Positions 51,631 to 59,433 of a stretch of 64,000 nt of DNA are shown here, one piece after another. The position numbers and the translations under genes were made by a program. The DNA is taken from contig NZ_JBHTLQ010000013.1 in the NCBI RefSeq assembly GCF_042679085.1, forward strand, positions 27,279 through 91,278. Reading direction: 5' to 3'. A model generated the notes under the pieces. It did no database searches and was not told the origin of the DNA. It saw only the letters and a program-made list of their open reading frames with translations. How positions within the stretch are numbered: the stretch's first letter is position 1; the number at the start of each line of letters is the position of its first letter. The DNA is from Phenylobacterium conjunctum (GTDB lineage: Bacteria; Pseudomonadota; Alphaproteobacteria; Caulobacterales; Caulobacteraceae).

Positions 51631-53067
51631 ATGAAACCGCGCCATCAGATCTCCCGCGCCGCGATCGACTTGATCAAGCGGTTTGAAGGGTATCGTAAGA
51701 AGTCCGCGCGCCTGCCCGATGGGCGGTGGACGATCGGCTATGGCCACACCCTGACGGCCCGCGAAGGGGTCGAGGTCACCGAACAGGACGCCGAAGCGCT
51801 CCTGATGTACGACCTGATCGCCGTCGCCCATTCGGTGAACGAGTGGACCTTCACGCCGCTCACCCAGAACCAGTTCGACGCCCTGTGCGCCTTCGCCTTC
51901 AACATCGGCGTGGACAATTTCCGTCGCTCGTCGGTGCTGCGCCGGGTCAACGAGGGCCAGCTGCTGCAGGCCGCCTGCGCCATGGAGCTGTGGCGCAAGG
52001 CCGACTTCGAGGGCGAGCGGATCGTCATCGACGCCCTGGTCCGTCGCCGCTCGGCCGAAAAGACCCTGTTCCTCACCCCGGCCCATGGCTGGGTCCCGGC
52101 GCCGTCGCCGATCCTGCGTCCCAATGTGGACATGGACGCCACCGGTCTGGTGCCGCGTGAGACCCCGACTGTGGTCAAGGCGCCGATGGACGGTCCCGAA
52201 GCCGTCGTGGTCCGCGACACCGGCGCCGCGCCGATACTGCCCGTGGTGCCGGAAGAGGAGGGGCCCAGCCCCACCCAGACCGCCGCCGCCGTGGTGACCT
52301 CGCGCCTGTCCACCATCTTCCGTGAGCCTGAGGCCCCCAAGGCCGAGCCGCAGCCCGAACCCGAAGCCGCGGCCGAGCCGGTCCCAGTGATGGAGCCCGA
52401 GCCTGCGCCTGCGCCGCAAGCTGCTCCCGTCTTTGCGCCGGCGCCATCGCCGGAGCCCGAGACCACGCGGTCCATCGCCCCGCCGATGCTGGTGGAGGTG
52501 ACGCCCGCGCCTGAACCGGCCCGACCCGCCTTTGCGCCGGCCGATCCGCCGCCTCCGCCGCCCGCGCCCATCGCCATGGCCGCCGGTGACCGGGCCTTTG
52601 TGCTGACCCCGCCGGAGCCGGAAGAGCCGGCCGCGGAGCCCGCCCTGCGGCTGGACCTGCCGACCCCGGCCAATGAAGCCGGCCCGACCCTGTTCGATCC
52701 GCGCCCGGCCGTGGCCAATGACGAGCTGGCCCAGCCCGAGCCGCCGCCGGCCCCGGCCCGTCGGATCATCATCGACGACACCCTGGAGTTCGACCCGGAC
52801 TTCGACAGCATTCCGCCCGAGCAGCCGAAGCTGAGCCTGCTGCCGCTGATCGCCCTGGCGGTGACCGGCCTGGCCTTCTTCGCGGGCGGCCTGTTCTGGG
52901 CCGCCAGCGTGCCGCCCGATGTCGAGAGCGGCCTGTTCAACCCCATGACCGTGGGCTGGATGGCCGGGATCGCCGGCATCGGCTTCTTCGGCGTCGCCGC
53001 CTACCTGATGCTGGGCCGCCTGGGCCATGTCGAGGCCGACGACGGCGACGAGGAATTCGCCGGCTAA
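51631..53067 (+). CDS. spmX: SpmX-type protein: lysozyme-like domain, Pro-rich linker, two C-terminal membrane spans
   Basis: 478 residues. Residues 1-150 are a GH24 lysozyme-like domain: ISRAAIDLIKRFEGYRKKSAR, WTIGYGHTLTAREG, NQFDALCAFAFNIGV. The general-acid Glu is E19. The position equivalent to T4 lysozyme Asp20 holds Leu (D30 is two residues later), and T34 is kept. Residues ~175-400 are Pro/Glu/Ala-rich and disordered. Two spans end the protein (LIALAVTGLAFFAGGLFW and MAGIAGIGFFGVAAYLML). This architecture is known from SpmX, which activates the polar kinase DivJ in Caulobacter. Start at 51631 fits the MKPRHQ N-terminus; a second ATG at 51607 is in frame. Confidence 0.88.
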   Translation: MKPRHQISRAAIDLIKRFEGYRKKSARLPDGRWTIGYGHTLTAREGVEVTEQDAEALLMYDLIAVAHSVNEWTFTPLTQNQFDALCAFAFNIGVDNFRRSSVLRRVNEGQLLQAACAMELWRKADFEGERIVIDALVRRRSAEKTLFLTPAHGWVPAPSPILRPNVDMDATGLVPRETPTVVKAPMDGPEAVVVRDTGAAPILPVVPEEEGPSPTQTAAAVVTSRLSTIFREPEAPKAEPQPEPEAAAEPVPVMEPEPAPAPQAAPVFAPAPSPEPETTRSIAPPMLVEVTPAPEPARPAFAPADPPPPPPAPIAMAAGDRAFVLTPPEPEEPAAEPALRLDLPTPANEAGPTLFDPRPAVANDELAQPEPPPAPARRIIIDDTLEFDPDFDSIPPEQPKLSLLPLIALAVTGLAFFAGGLFWAASVPPDVESGLFNPMTVGWMAGIAGIGFFGVAAYLMLGRLGHVEADDGDEEFAG

Positions 53068-53094
53068 ACCTCGAAACGAGGCTGATCTGTTCAG

Positions 53095-53128
53095 AAGGGC
53101 TCGCCATCGGCGGGCCCTTCGTCGTTTT
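53095..53128 (+). terminator. Terminator after spmX
   Basis: AAGGGCTCGCC (53095-53105) pairs with GGCGGGCCCTT (53109-53119), with one G-T pair and an ATC loop, followed by CGTCGTTTT. The stem is 27 bases past the stop. Confidence 0.65.
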
Positions 53129-53157
53129 CGGACATCTCGCGGGGCGGCTGGCGCCAT

Positions 53158-53165
53158 GCTAGGTC
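53158..53165 (+). promoter_or_regulatory. -10-like box for a leaderless ivd start
   Basis: GCTAGGTC ends 6 bases before the ATG at 53172. No SD is present. No good -35 was found at the expected distance. Confidence 0.4.
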
Positions 53166-53171
53166 GGTGGC

Positions 53172-54338
53172 ATGACCGGAAACACTGGACCCGCGCTGGA
53201 TTTCGCCCTGGGCGAGACCGCAGACGCCATCCGCGAGACGACGGCGCGCTTCGCCGCCGACCGCATCGCCCCCATCGCCGCCGACATCGACCGCGACAAC
53301 AGCTTCCCCCGCCATCTGTGGCCTGAGATGGGGGCGCTCGGCCTCCACGGGATCACGGTGGAGGAGCAGTTCGGCGGCCTGGGCCTGGGCTATCTCGAAC
53401 ACGTTGTGGCCATGGAGGAGGTGTCCCGCGCCTCGGCCTCGGTGGGCCTCAGCTATGGCGCGCACTCAAACCTGTGCGTGAACCAGATCCGCCGCTGGGC
53501 CACGGACGAGCAGAAGCGGCGCTACCTGCCCGGCCTGATCAGCGGCGAGTATGTCGGCGCCCTGGCCATGAGCGAGGCGGGGGCCGGCTCCGACGTGGTC
53601 TCCATGCGCCTGCGCGCGGAGCGCCGCGGCGACCGGTTCCTGCTGAACGGGACCAAGTTCTGGATCACCAACTCGCCGCACGCCGATGTGCTCGTGGTCT
53701 ACGCCAAGACCGACCCGGACCAGGGCGGCAAGGGCATCACCGCCTTCCTGATCGAGAAGGGGATGAAGGGCTTCAGCGTCTCGCCCAAGCTGGACAAGAT
53801 GGGCATGCGCGGCTCCGACACCGCCGAGCTGGTGTTTGAGGACTGCGAGGTCCCGGAAGAGAACATCATGGGCCCGTTCAACGGCGGGGTCGGGGTGCTG
53901 ATGAGCGGCCTGGACTATGAGCGGGCGGTGCTGTCGGCCGGTCCTTTGGGCATCATGCAGGCCTGTCTGGACGTGGTCCTGCCCTATGTCCGCGAGCGCA
54001 AACAGTTCGGCAAGCCGATCGGGTCGTTCCAACTGATGCAGGCCAAGGTCGCCGACATGTACGTCGCCCTGAACTCGGCTCGGGCCTATGTCTACGCCGT
54101 GGCGCGCGCCTGCGACGCCGGCCTGACGACGCGGTTCGATGCGGCCGGCGCGATCCTGATGGCGTCCGAGAATGCGGTGAAGGTGTCGCTGGAGGCGATC
54201 CAGGCCCTGGGCGGCGCGGGCTATACCCGCGACTTCCCGGTGGAGCGGTTCCTGCGCGACGCCAAGCTGTACGACATCGGCGCCGGCACCAATGAGATCC
54301 GCCGCTATCTGATCGGTCGGGAGCTGATCGGCGCGTGA
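53172..54338 (+). CDS. ivd: Isovaleryl-CoA dehydrogenase
   Basis: 388 residues, acyl-CoA dehydrogenase fold. It oxidises isovaleryl-CoA to 3-methylcrotonyl-CoA in leucine breakdown, using FAD. ALAMSEAGAGSDVVSMRLRA and FWITNSPHADVLVVYAKTD are FAD-contacting segments, and LMSGLDYERAVLSAGPLGIMQACLDVVLPYV is typical of IVD, with the catalytic Glu in this helix (LDYER). mccB, liuC and mccA, further along, carry on the pathway. Overlaps the next gene by 4 bp. Confidence 0.9.
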   Translation: MTGNTGPALDFALGETADAIRETTARFAADRIAPIAADIDRDNSFPRHLWPEMGALGLHGITVEEQFGGLGLGYLEHVVAMEEVSRASASVGLSYGAHSNLCVNQIRRWATDEQKRRYLPGLISGEYVGALAMSEAGAGSDVVSMRLRAERRGDRFLLNGTKFWITNSPHADVLVVYAKTDPDQGGKGITAFLIEKGMKGFSVSPKLDKMGMRGSDTAELVFEDCEVPEENIMGPFNGGVGVLMSGLDYERAVLSAGPLGIMQACLDVVLPYVRERKQFGKPIGSFQLMQAKVADMYVALNSARAYVYAVARACDAGLTTRFDAAGAILMASENAVKVSLEAIQALGGAGYTRDFPVERFLRDAKLYDIGAGTNEIRRYLIGRELIGA

Positions 54339-54739
54339 GGATCGCCGCGTGCCTTGGCCTGGCGCTGTGGCTAGCTGGAGCAGGCCTCGCCTCGGCGGCC
54401 TGTCCGCAGGGCCAGGTCCCGGCGCGGGAGGTGCGGCTCTATCTCGGCCGTAACATCGCTGGCCAGCCTGCGGTCAGCGAAGCGGACTTCACCGCTTTTC
54501 TGGATGCTGAGGTCACGCCGCGGTTTCCGGATGGTCTGACGGTGCTGGACGCCCAGGGGCGCTGGCGAAGCGGAGCCGGCGCCATCGAGGGCGAGGCGTC
54601 CAAGGTCCTGGTGCTCATCCTGCCGTCGCATGAGCGCCAGGCGGACGCCGGGTTGGCGGCCATCCGCGACGCCTATCGACGCGCCTTCTCGCAGGAAAGC
54701 GTGCTGATGACCTCCCAGACGGTCTGCGCGAACTTCTGA
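54335..54739 (+). CDS. DUF3574 exported protein
   Basis: 134 residues. Signal peptide RIAACLGLALWLAGAGLASA followed by the compact domain VRLYLGRNIAGQPAVSEADFTAFLDAEVTPRFPDGLTVLDAQGRW. Function unknown. A GTG start overlaps the ivd stop (GTGA), indicating translational coupling with a catabolic gene, though a periplasmic protein has no evident link. Confidence 0.82.
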   Translation: MRIAACLGLALWLAGAGLASAACPQGQVPAREVRLYLGRNIAGQPAVSEADFTAFLDAEVTPRFPDGLTVLDAQGRWRSGAGAIEGEASKVLVLILPSHERQADAGLAAIRDAYRRAFSQESVLMTSQTVCANF

Positions 54740-54742
54740 CCC

Positions 54743-54781
54743 CAAATGAAAGGCCGCGCGCACGACAAGCGTGGCGCGGCC
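54743..54781 (-). terminator. Terminator of the 94-residue minus-strand gene
   Basis: GGCCGCGC (54752-54759) pairs with GCGCGGCC (54774-54781), extended inward by CACG/CGTG. On the minus strand the stem is followed by TTTCATTT. It lies 65 bases past the minus-strand stop at 54846 and may also end the DUF3574 transcript. Confidence 0.65.
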
Positions 54782-54845
54782 CAACGAGTGCGATTTCGGG
54801 GAGGGGGGCGCCGCCCGCGGGGGGCTGCGGACGGCGCCTGGGGTC

Positions 54846-55130
54846 TCAGGCGGAGATATCCACCGCGTGAGACATACGTTGCGCCGCCTGCTTGGCCGCA
54901 TGGACGGCGGCGTCGGATTCGGACTGCGCCCGCTGGCGGGCCGCCTTGCGGGCTTCCTGGGCTTCGGTGGTCAAGCGGATCGTGTCCGCATTGGCTCGAG
55001 CGACGACTTCCATGTCCTTTTCCGTCTTCTCCTTGTTGGCGGTCTTCTGGGGCGAAGCGGGGTCTATGCCCTGCTTGGCGTACTCTCGATCGGTGTTGTC
55101 GCGGCACCGGTACCCGTTCACAACGTCCAT
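54846..55130 (-). CDS. Small, highly charged helical protein of unknown function
   Basis: 94 residues beginning MDVVNGYRCRDNTDREYAKQG. The remainder is a long, Ala/Lys/Glu/Arg-rich helix (ADTIRLTTEAQEARKAARQRA) that could be a coiled coil. One cysteine. Not recognised. The ATG at 55130 has GGAGG 5 bases upstream, strong support for a real gene; a longer reading is unsupported. A hairpin at 55230 and the 22-codon ORF lie directly upstream on the same strand. Confidence 0.65.
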   Translation of the reverse strand: MDVVNGYRCRDNTDREYAKQGIDPASPQKTANKEKTEKDMEVVARANADTIRLTTEAQEARKAARQRAQSESDAAVHAAKQAAQRMSHAVDISA

Positions 55131-55229
55131 GCGCGCCTCCGTGAATTTCCCACGCAGGATTGCATATCCGTCGCTAAGGCTTTGTTCAGAAACGGGGTTA
55201 GCGGATTTCAAGCATGTTTCGGACATGCG

Positions 55230-55259
55230 AAGGGCCGCTCCCGGTGGGGAGCGGCCCTT
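55230..55259 (-). terminator. 13-bp perfect hairpin downstream of the 22-codon ORF
   Basis: AAGGGCCGCTCCC (55230-55242), loop GGTG, GGGAGCGGCCCTT (55247-55259). No T-run on either side, so intrinsic termination is uncertain; it could stabilise a short transcript. It starts 43 bases past the minus-strand ORF stop. Confidence 0.55.
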
Positions 55260-55302
55260 CCATAGTCGGTCCGCAGCGCGGAACCGTACCCAGCCCGAAG
55301 GC

Positions 55303-55371
55303 TTAGGCGCGGACCTCGTTGACGGAGGTCCAGGTCACGGTCACCGAACTACGGTTTGAACTATGAGACAC
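55303..55371 (-). CDS. 22-codon reading frame with an exceptionally strong Shine-Dalgarno
   Basis: GTG start at 55371, 22 codons, TAA at 55303. It begins with Ser/His/Asn-rich residues, then SSVTVTWTSVNEVRA. Immediately upstream the strand reads GAAAGGAGGTGA, followed by CCCA and the GTG. This pairs with the 3' tail of 16S rRNA over 12 contiguous bases. A 13-bp hairpin follows. No homologous family is recognised. It could encode a small peptide, a leader peptide, or be a decoy for ribosomes. Confidence 0.5.
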   Translation of the reverse strand: MSHSSNRSSVTVTWTSVNEVRA

Positions 55372-55462
55372 TGGGTCACCTCCTTTCAGCTGTTGAACAG
55401 GACTCTCAATATGGGCCTGTTTTTCGAGCATGCAAATGCGGTGCTGCGCCGCTGGCCGGAAT

Positions 55463-57268
55463 TCACCCGGCTGCCGCAGTTGGCGGCGCCGGGTCGCGGC
55501 GGCCAGGGCGGCGGCGCAGCTCGGTGATGGGGCGCTTCAGCTTGGCCAGGGCGTCCTTCATCGCCTGGTAGCCGGCGGCGACCGCAGGGGCGTAGGCGCC
55601 CCAGTCCCGGATCTCCACCCCCGCCACTTCCGGCGCGACCAGCACGTCGGTAGCTTCCCGCGCGGCGACATGGTCGCGCCAGGACGAGACCGTCGCGGCC
55701 CGCATCAGCAGGGAGACGATGGGCGGGCCCTTGCGCCACTGGCCCGACAGGATCCAGCGCCAGACCGACTGGGGGCGGGCGACGTCGTCGGCGGTGATGG
55801 AGCGGCCTCGGGTGACGTCCACCCCGACGATGGGCCCGGGCTGGAAGACGCGCATGACGTCGGCCGGGAAGTTCTTCAGCACCGCGCCGTCCACCAGGAC
55901 GTCATTGTGGTCGGTGGCCGGCGGCAGGACGCCGGGCAGGGAGATGGTCGCGCGCAGGGCGTCGCGCAGCAGGCCCCGGCGGTGCACCTGATAGGCGCCC
56001 TTGGTCAGGTTCGAGGACACACAGAAGAAGGGCAGCCAAAGGTCGGCGATCTGGGTCTCGCCGAAATGGGTCGTCAGGCGTTCCCGGACCTTGTTGCCCA
56101 GGGTCATGGCCAGCAGCGGGAAGGCGATATCGTCCAGCGGGCTGGTGTTGACGAAGGCGTCCTGGATGCGGTGGTCCATTTCCGGACCGTCCCAGCCCAT
56201 GGCCACGCCCGCGGCGATGATGGCCCCCATGGAGACCCCGCCGACGAAGTCGATGGGCGTGCCCTGTTCGCGCAGCGCCCGGATCGCGCCGATATGGGCA
56301 TAGGCGCGGGCGCCGCCGCCGGACAGGACGAGGCCCACGGCCTGGCCGGTCAGGATCCGGGCGATGCGCTTGAAGTCTTCCGCATTTTCGCGGCGGATGT
56401 GGAACAGACGCGCCGGCTGGGCGGCGTCCATCCAGGCCTCCGAGCCCTGGGGTCGTACGCAGTCCCGCTTTTGGACGAGGATCAGGTCGGCCAGGTTCTG
56501 GGCCTGCAAGGGGTCGCGGTCGGTCAGGACCCCGGCGGCCGGCGGCGGCAGGTCGCCGCGCCCGACCCGGAACAGTCGATCCACCTGGCGCGACACCACC
56601 TGACGCCAGCCCAGGTCGCTGGGCTCGGCGGCGTAGAGCACGAAGTCGTACTCCCGCTCGACGTCGGAGAACCATTCGGTGGGGGCGTGCTGGGCCTCCG
56701 CCCCGATGACGGTGACCATGTAGCCCAGCCGCCCGATCTCGCGCGCCACCCGGTCCACCAGCGGGCGGATGGGCACGGTCTCGCCGACCCCGATGAAGCC
56801 ATAGACAGAGGGCTCGCCCACCGACGCCTTGGTGGCGGCCTGGCGGCTGCGCAGGATCATCAGCCGGGCCAGCTCGGTCATCACCGCCGGGTCGTCTTCC
56901 GCCGCCTCGAAGAAGATGTCGCGGGGCAGGGCGAAGATCTCGGAGTCCCGCAGGGCCACCACATGACCGGAGTGCGGCGCGCCGGCGATCAGGGCCATTT
57001 CCCCCGCCGGCTCACCCGGTCGGATGACGCCCAGGAACTGCAGTTCCTGGCCTTCCTCGCCACGAAAGGCGCCGAGCCGGCCAGCGCGCAGGAAGTAGAG
57101 TTGATTGGAAGGCTCGCCGGCCTTGTAGAGCGTGGCGCCGCCGGGCAGCGAGAACCACACGGCCTCGCCCTGGGCGCGCTCGTCCTCGAACAGGCGCGCC
57201 AGGGCCGAATCGGTAGGGATGTCCGGCAGATTGCCCACGGATCGGGAGCCTAGCGTGCGTCGTCGCAC
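55463..57268 (-). CDS. Cyclic-nucleotide-binding / patatin-like phospholipase (NTE/RssA-like)
   Basis: 601 residues. Residues ~15-150 form a cNMP-binding (CRP-like) domain (FLRAGRLGAF, GEPAGEMALIAG); a middle region (GYMVTVIGAEAQHAP) follows, then a patatin domain: LSGGGARAYAHIGAIRAL, the nucleophile elbow GGVSMGA, and the dyad Asp in VDGAVLKN. Hydrolyses lysophospholipids or lipids in homologues. The GTG at 57268 lies only 17 bp from the divergent mccB ATG; a GTG at 57238 would leave more room. Confidence 0.85.
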   Translation of the reverse strand: MRRRTLGSRSVGNLPDIPTDSALARLFEDERAQGEAVWFSLPGGATLYKAGEPSNQLYFLRAGRLGAFRGEEGQELQFLGVIRPGEPAGEMALIAGAPHSGHVVALRDSEIFALPRDIFFEAAEDDPAVMTELARLMILRSRQAATKASVGEPSVYGFIGVGETVPIRPLVDRVAREIGRLGYMVTVIGAEAQHAPTEWFSDVEREYDFVLYAAEPSDLGWRQVVSRQVDRLFRVGRGDLPPPAAGVLTDRDPLQAQNLADLILVQKRDCVRPQGSEAWMDAAQPARLFHIRRENAEDFKRIARILTGQAVGLVLSGGGARAYAHIGAIRALREQGTPIDFVGGVSMGAIIAAGVAMGWDGPEMDHRIQDAFVNTSPLDDIAFPLLAMTLGNKVRERLTTHFGETQIADLWLPFFCVSSNLTKGAYQVHRRGLLRDALRATISLPGVLPPATDHNDVLVDGAVLKNFPADVMRVFQPGPIVGVDVTRGRSITADDVARPQSVWRWILSGQWRKGPPIVSLLMRAATVSSWRDHVAAREATDVLVAPEVAGVEIRDWGAYAPAVAAGYQAMKDALAKLKRPITELRRRPGRRDPAPPTAAAG

Positions 57269-57271
57269 CCG

Positions 57272-57279
57272 GCTATGCC
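57272..57279 (+). promoter_or_regulatory. -10-like box for a leaderless mccB start
   Basis: GCTATGCC ends 6 bases before the ATG at 57286. No SD. The window between the divergent starts is only 17 bp, so any promoter must overlap the patatin 5' end. Confidence 0.4.
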
Positions 57280-57285
57280 TGCCAC

Positions 57286-58908
57286 ATGCCCCTGATCAAG
57301 ACCTCGATCCAACCCCAGAGCGACACCTTCCAGGCCAATGCGCGGCTCAACCGCGGCCTCGTCGACCAGCTGCGCGACCGCGCGGCCCAGGCCGCCCTCG
57401 GCGGGCCGGAGGATACGCGCAAGCGGCATGTGACCCGCGGCAAGCTGTTGCCGCGAGAGCGCGTCATGCGATTGCTGGACCCGGCCGCGCCCTTCCTGGA
57501 GATCGGCGCCCTGGCCGCCCACGGGCTCTATGGCGATGAAGCGCCCGGCGCCGGGGTCATCGCGGGGGTCGGGCGCGTGTCGGGGCGCGAGGTGATGATC
57601 ATCGCCAACGACGCCACGGTGAAGGGCGGCGCCTACTTCCCGATGACGGTGAAGAAGCACCTGCGCGCCCAGGAAATCGCCCGGGAAAATCGGCTGCCTT
57701 GCGTCTATCTGGTCGACTCCGGCGGGGCGAACCTGCCGCACCAGGCCGAGGTGTTTCCCGACCGCGAGCACTTCGGCCGCATCTTCTTCAACCAGGCCCG
57801 GATGAGCGCCGAAGGCATCGCCCAGATCGCCTGCGTCATGGGGTCTTGCACGGCCGGCGGCGCCTATGTGCCGGCCATGTCCGACGAGACGGTGATCGTC
57901 CGCGGCGCCGGGGAAGACAGTCAGGGCACCATCTTCCTGGGCGGCCCGCCGCTGGTGAAGGCCGCCACGGGCGAGGTGATCAGCGCCACCGACCTGGGCG
58001 GGGCCGACGTGCACGGCCGTCGCTCCGGCGTGGTCGACCATGTGGCCGCCGACGACGAGCACGCCCTGCAGATTGTCCGCTCCATCGTCGCTAACCTGAA
58101 CACCACCAAGCCTGCGGATGTGGTGCTGGCCGAGCCCAGGCCGCCGGCCTACGACCCGGAGGAGCTCTATGGGATCGTGCCGGCCGATGTCCGCGCCCCC
58201 TATGACGTGCGCGAGGTGATCGCCCGCATCGTCGACGGCTCGGAGTTCGACGAGTTCAAGGCGCTGTACGGGACCACCCTGGTCACCGGCTTCGCCCGCA
58301 TCTGGGGCCAGCCGGTGGCGATCCTGGCCAACAATGGCGTGCTGTTCTCCGAGAGCGCCCTGAAGGGCGCGCACTTCATAGAACTGGCCTGCAAGCGCAA
58401 GATTCCATTGGTGTTCCTGCAGAATATCTCCGGCTTCATGGTCGGCGGGAAGTACGAAGCCGGCGGCATCGCCAAGGACGGCGCAAAGCTGGTCACGGCG
58501 GTGGCCAGCGCAGAGGTTCCGAAGTTCACCGTGCTGATCGGCGGCTCGTTCGGGGCCGGCAACTACGGCATGTGCGGCCGCGCCTATTCGCCGCGCTTCC
58601 TGTGGACCTGGCCGAACAGCCGGATCAGCGTCATGGGCGGGGAGCAGGCGGCCAGCGTGCTGGCCACCATTCGCCGCGACGGGATCGAGGCCAAGGGCGG
58701 CCAGTGGCCAGCCGCGGAGGAGGAGGCCTTCAAGGCGCCGGTCCGCGCCCGCTACGAGGAAGAGGGGGATCCCTACTTCGCCACCGCCCGGCTCTGGGAC
58801 GATGGGATCATTGACCCGGCCCAGACCCGCGACGTGCTGGGCCTGTCCATCTCGGCGGCCCTGAATGCGCCGATCCCGGAGACCCGGTTCGGCGTCTTTA
58901 GGATGTAG
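57286..58908 (+). CDS. mccB: 3-Methylcrotonyl-CoA carboxylase beta subunit
   Basis: 540 residues, carboxyltransferase fold: YLVDSGGANLPHQAEVFPDREHFGRIFFNQARMSA, GSCTAGGAYVPAMSDETVIV, FLQNISGFMVGGKYEAGGIAKDGAKLVTAVASAEVPK, and IGGSFGAGNYGMCGRAYSPRFLWTWPNSRISVMGGEQAASVL, all MCC-type. Gives 3-methylglutaconyl-CoA. Partner mccA is at 61522. No SD is present at the start. Confidence 0.92.
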   Translation: MPLIKTSIQPQSDTFQANARLNRGLVDQLRDRAAQAALGGPEDTRKRHVTRGKLLPRERVMRLLDPAAPFLEIGALAAHGLYGDEAPGAGVIAGVGRVSGREVMIIANDATVKGGAYFPMTVKKHLRAQEIARENRLPCVYLVDSGGANLPHQAEVFPDREHFGRIFFNQARMSAEGIAQIACVMGSCTAGGAYVPAMSDETVIVRGAGEDSQGTIFLGGPPLVKAATGEVISATDLGGADVHGRRSGVVDHVAADDEHALQIVRSIVANLNTTKPADVVLAEPRPPAYDPEELYGIVPADVRAPYDVREVIARIVDGSEFDEFKALYGTTLVTGFARIWGQPVAILANNGVLFSESALKGAHFIELACKRKIPLVFLQNISGFMVGGKYEAGGIAKDGAKLVTAVASAEVPKFTVLIGGSFGAGNYGMCGRAYSPRFLWTWPNSRISVMGGEQAASVLATIRRDGIEAKGGQWPAAEEEAFKAPVRARYEEEGDPYFATARLWDDGIIDPAQTRDVLGLSISAALNAPIPETRFGVFRM

Positions 58909-58909
58909 A

Positions 58910-59116
58910 TCAGCCGCCGACGGCGGCGCGGGCCACCTGGCCGGCGAGCATGCCCAGGCTGGCGGCGCAGGCCGCGAAGCCGATCAGGAAGGCGATGCGG
59001 GCGCGGCGCTCGGTCTTGGGATCGATGCGGCGGACCTGGCGCTCACGACGCACGCCGGTCGACATCAGTTGGGTCAGCGACAGGCCTGAGCCCTGGCGAT
59101 CCATAGCGAGACGCAT
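58910..59116 (-). CDS. Small single-span membrane protein of unknown function
   Basis: 68 residues: a basic N-terminal part (STGVRRERQVRRIDPKTERR) and one membrane span (ARIAFLIGFAACAASLGMLAG). AAAGGA lies 7 bases before the ATG at 59116, supporting a real gene. Converges with mccB with 1 bp between stops. Confidence 0.6.
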   Translation of the reverse strand: MRLAMDRQGSGLSLTQLMSTGVRRERQVRRIDPKTERRARIAFLIGFAACAASLGMLAGQVARAAVGG

Positions 59117-59433
59117 GACAAAGTCCTTTCGGGCCGTGGGGGAGACGGCCCCGTCCGAGTTTATCTGATGCGCGAACGGCCCACGGGGGAGGAGAAGTTC
59201 GCACAATGGGCCTGCCGCTGGGTCGGCCCCAACGGCGGGGACCGTTAACCGTGGCGGGTCGCCATCGGTCAAGCTTGAAAGCGCCCGGCGGGGGCTCATT
59301 GCGGGTATAGTGCCGCCTCAAGCGTGTGGTGTTGGGCGGAATAAAACTCAAGCGGGCGGGAATCGTACACGCGCCATGGGCAGAAGTCGGCTTCCGGGCT
59401 ATCTGGGGGCGAACAGTTCCCGCGAGGTCCTTC
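59117..59433. other. 317-bp gap before liuC without a recognised gene
   Basis: Contains a hairpin GGGCCGT/ACGGCCC (59131-59151) next to the 68-residue gene and a TATAGT box at 59306-59311 without a matching -35. Otherwise nothing is seen. Probably holds divergent promoters for the 68-residue gene and liuC. Confidence 0.4.

Noticed and set aside
55372..55389. Plus-strand TGGGTCACCTCCTTTC resembling the 3' end of 16S rRNA
   Set aside because: No other 16S sequence is upstream, so it is not an rRNA fragment; the match is explained as the complement of the strong SD on the minus strand.
55430..57253. A 607-codon plus-strand frame opposite the patatin gene
   Set aside because: Composition is typical of an antisense shadow (His/Asp/Gly/Val/Arg rich) and the patatin motifs on the minus strand are intact.
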